NCBI GenBank assembly: GCA_016781115.1
Contig: JADDQX010000014.1
Coordinates: forward strand, 3,975 to 25,298
Direction of reading: 5' to 3'
DNA length: 21,324 bases
Origin: Actinomycetota bacterium
Lineage (GTDB): Bacteria > Actinomycetota > CADDZG01 > WHSQ01
Part shown: positions 19,302 through 21,324 of the stretch, piece by piece
How positions within the stretch are numbered: the first letter of the stretch is position 1
Layout of the letters: each line of letters starts with the position of its first letter
Made by a program: the position numbers and the translations under genes
The notes under the pieces: generated by a model
What the model was told of the DNA's origin: nothing
The model's database searches: none
What the model saw: only the letters and a program-made list of their open reading frames with translations

Positions 19302-20359
19302 ACGACCAGCGGATCCTGATCACGGGCGGCGCCGGCTTCGTAGGGACCAACCTGGCCGACCGGCTCCTGTCACAGGGCGCCCGGGTCACGATCCTCGACG
19401 ACCTGTCGCGGCCGGGCGTAGACCAGAACCTGCAGTGGCTCCGCCAGGAGCACGACGGCCGACTGTCGGTCGAGGTGGCGGACCTACGCGACGATGCGGC
19501 CCTCTCGCGCTCGGTCGCGGGAGCGTCCCAGGTCTTCCACCTGGCCGCTCAGGTAGCGGTTACGACCAGCTTGGTCGATCCGATGAACGACCTCGGCGTC
19601 AACCTGATCGGGACGGTCAAGCTCCTCGAGGAGATCCGACGTCAGGATGATCCGCCCAGCCTCCTGTTCACATCCACCAACAAGGTCTACGGCTCGCTGC
19701 CGGACGTCCAGTTGGCGGAGCGAGAGTCGAGCTACGAGCCCGCCGATCGCGACATCGCGGCTACAGGGATCGGCGAGGATCGACCACTCTCTTTCTGCAG
19801 CCCCTATGGATGCAGCAAGGGCGCGGCGGACCAGTACGTGCTGGATTACTCGGCGAGCTTCGGTCTGCCGACGGTGGTGTTCCGCATGAGCTGCATCTAC
19901 GGCCCGCACCAGTTCGGCACCGAGGACCAGGGATGGGTGGCGCACTTCCTGATCCACGCGCTGAAGAGGCGTCCGCTCACGATCTACGGCGACGGCAAGC
20001 AGGTGCGAGACGTCCTGTTCGTAGACGACCTGGTGGACGCGATGGTGTTCGCGCAGGAGCAGATCGACCAGGTGCGCGGCCGCGCCTTCAACATCGGCGG
20101 CGGCCCTCAGAACACGCTCAGCCTGTTGCAGTTGATCGACCAGATCCAGGACCTCGCCGGCACGCGCCCGCTGCTGGAGTTCGAAGACTGGCGGGTGGGG
20201 GACCAGCGCTACTACGTGTCCGACACCTCGGCCTTCAGCGCTGCGACCGGGTGGACGCAGCGGGTTCCTCTACGAGAGGGGATCGAGCACCTCTACAACT
20301 GGCTGAGGGACAGCTCCCGGAGTACGGCCGGCTCGCTCGCGGGGACGGTGGCCAGATAG
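19298..20359 (+). CDS. CDP-tyvelose/paratose 2-epimerase-like enzyme (extended SDR)
   Basis: A 353-residue protein. The NAD motif TGGAGFVG is at residues 9-16, with Asp ending the second strand (ILDDLSRPG). The substrate-site segments match those I recall for RfbE-type CDP-paratose 2-epimerases: FTSTNKVYG, SPYGCSKGAADQYVLDY with Tyr170 and Lys174, FRMSCIYGPHQFGTEDQGWV, and NIGGGPQN. In that enzyme the C2 hydroxyl is transiently oxidised by bound NAD; the sugar used here is unknown. The start ATG 19298 overlaps the upstream stop by 4 bases (ATGA), so translation is coupled. The C-terminal half of the fusion protein at 14835 is a clear relative (shared GCSKGAADQYVL and LSRPG-x5-NL), but lacks the Tyr. 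Confidence 0.9.
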   Translation: MNDQRILITGGAGFVGTNLADRLLSQGARVTILDDLSRPGVDQNLQWLRQEHDGRLSVEVADLRDDAALSRSVAGASQVFHLAAQVAVTTSLVDPMNDLGVNLIGTVKLLEEIRRQDDPPSLLFTSTNKVYGSLPDVQLAERESSYEPADRDIAATGIGEDRPLSFCSPYGCSKGAADQYVLDYSASFGLPTVVFRMSCIYGPHQFGTEDQGWVAHFLIHALKRRPLTIYGDGKQVRDVLFVDDLVDAMVFAQEQIDQVRGRAFNIGGGPQNTLSLLQLIDQIQDLAGTRPLLEFEDWRVGDQRYYVSDTSAFSAATGWTQRVPLREGIEHLYNWLRDSSRSTAGSLAGTVAR

Positions 20360-20370
20360 AGGCCGCCTCG

Positions 20371-21324
20371 ACGGCGACCCCCGTTGTTAGCCGCACGGGT
20401 CCAGCGGCGGTAGTCGTCGCACCGGGACGGTTGGAGCTGACGTCTCAGCCCCTGGTGGAACCGGGGCCTCGACAGGTTCGGATCGCGCTGGAGGGCTCTG
20501 GCGTGTGCGGCTCGGAGCTGCCGGTCTGGGAGGGGCGGCCGTGGTTCGACTATCCGATGGCCGCCGGTGCGCCCGGACACGAGGGGTGGGGGACGATCGA
20601 GGCGGTCGGAGACGAGGTGGAAGATCTCGTTGTGGGGCAACGCGTGGCGGCTCTTACCTACAACGCGCATGCCGCGTTCGACGTTGCCGACGCCGACAAG
20701 CTCGTGCCTTTGCCCCCTGAGCTCGGGGCTCGGCCCTTCCCGGGGGAGGCACTCGCCTGCGCCATCAACGTGTTCCACCGGAGCGAGATCTCTCCGGGAC
20801 AGACGGTGGCGGTGGTCGGCATCGGCTTCCTAGGGGCCCTCCTGACACAGCTGATCGCGCGCGCGGGAGCGCGGGTGATCGCGATCACGCGCCGGCCCTT
20901 CGCGCTGGACGTCGCGAGAAGCATGGGGGCCGCGCACACGATCGCTCTCGGCAACGGCGACGAGGTGGTGCGCGAGGTAGCGGAGCTCACCGGCAGCGGC
21001 CTCTGCGACCGCGTCCTGGAGGTAACCGGAAAGCAGCAACCTCTCGATGTCGCGAGCAGCATCACGCGCGAGCGCGGCTGCCTCGTGATCGCGGGATTCC
21101 ACCAGGACGGGCCTCGACAGGTGGACATGCAGACCTGGAACTGGCGCGGCATCGACGTGATCAATGCGCACGAGCGCGATCCCGCCGTCTACATGCGCGG
21201 CCTGACAGAGGCTGTGGCCGCGGTCGCGGAAGGTCGGCTGGATCCCGATCCGCTGTATACGCACGTCTTCCCTCTGGACCGAGCGGCAGCGGCCTTCGAG
21301 GCCGCGGTCGCGCGCCCGGAGGGA
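20371..21324 (+). CDS. Zinc-type MDR dehydrogenase without the structural zinc lobe, C-terminus beyond the window
   Basis: At least 318 codons of a medium-chain dehydrogenase. The first strand is PAAVVVAPGRLEL, then GSGVCGSELPVWEG (catalytic Cys), GAPGHEGWGTIEAVGDEV (His-Glu), directly followed by ALTYNAHAAFDV with no four-Cys lobe, as in the shorter polyol/sugar-type MDRs. The Rossmann motif is VVGIGFLGALL. It would oxidise an alcohol or sugar alcohol with NAD(P). There is no ATG, GTG or TTG between the previous stop and this first strand; TTG 20431 would cut the strand off. ACG 20371, with AGAGG 8 bases upstream, is the best-placed candidate, so the 5' end is provisional. It is third in the epimerase operon, 11 bases after the previous stop if this start holds. 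Confidence 0.85.

Noticed and set aside
1..21324. tRNA, rRNA, IS ends, integrase or CRISPR features
   Set aside because: No tRNA-like cloverleaf, transposase motif or regular direct repeat was found by eye; a dedicated scan would be needed to exclude small RNAs.

Overview
The window is about 21.3 kb of high-GC bacterial DNA. Codons end mostly in G or C, GTG and TTG starts are common, and many genes carry a TAnnnT -10 box 6-8 bases before the start codon, as in leaderless mRNAs. Together with the gene content this suggests an actinomycete-like bacterium (Actinomycetota), probably an uncultured or environmental lineage. This is inference from composition and promoters; no rRNA or tRNA gene is present to fix the taxonomy. 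I see no insertion sequence, CRISPR array, phage gene or replication origin.

Left part (1-12.6 kb): a patchwork of mostly single-gene units on both strands. In order: a secreted protein cut by the left edge (-), a small DUF1648/SdpI-like membrane protein (-), a double-hotdog thioesterase (+), a large secreted protein of unknown function (-), a CADD/PqqC-like protein of the type that makes p-aminobenzoate from its own tyrosine (+), a small unknown protein (-), a zinc alcohol dehydrogenase with an overlapping 15-codon leader ORF (+), a secreted RTX-type calcium-binding repeat protein (+), a small Cys/His protein whose stop overlaps that of the RTX gene (-), another secreted unknown (+), a stand-alone LuxR-type HTH protein (+), methionine sulfoxide reductase B (-), a secreted zinc-dependent phospholipase C-like protein (+), a frameshifted BltD-like GNAT acetyltransferase (-), a secreted CocE/NonD (S15) hydrolase (+) and a tiny acidic lipoprotein (+). 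Short ORF tails without an N-terminus lie between several of these genes and look like scars of gene turnover.

Right part (12.6-21.3 kb): a coherent carbohydrate locus. A PAPS-type sulfotransferase and a GT4 glycosyltransferase are read leftwards. Divergent from them is an unusual fusion of a clan GH-A-like glycoside hydrolase with a sugar-nucleotide epimerase-type Rossmann domain that lacks the catalytic Tyr. It converges with a stand-alone cytoplasmic GH1 beta-glycosidase. Divergent from the GH1 gene is a tightly coupled operon: a UDP-glucose-4-epimerase-like enzyme, a CDP-tyvelose/paratose 2-epimerase-like enzyme (4-base ATGA overlap), and a zinc-free-loop MDR dehydrogenase cut by the right edge. 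The two hydrolases and the redox enzymes lack signal peptides and should act in the cytoplasm. The locus looks like a route that makes or remodels an unusual, possibly sulfated, sugar or glycoside. The fusion protein and this gene combination are the best candidates here for an undescribed system.
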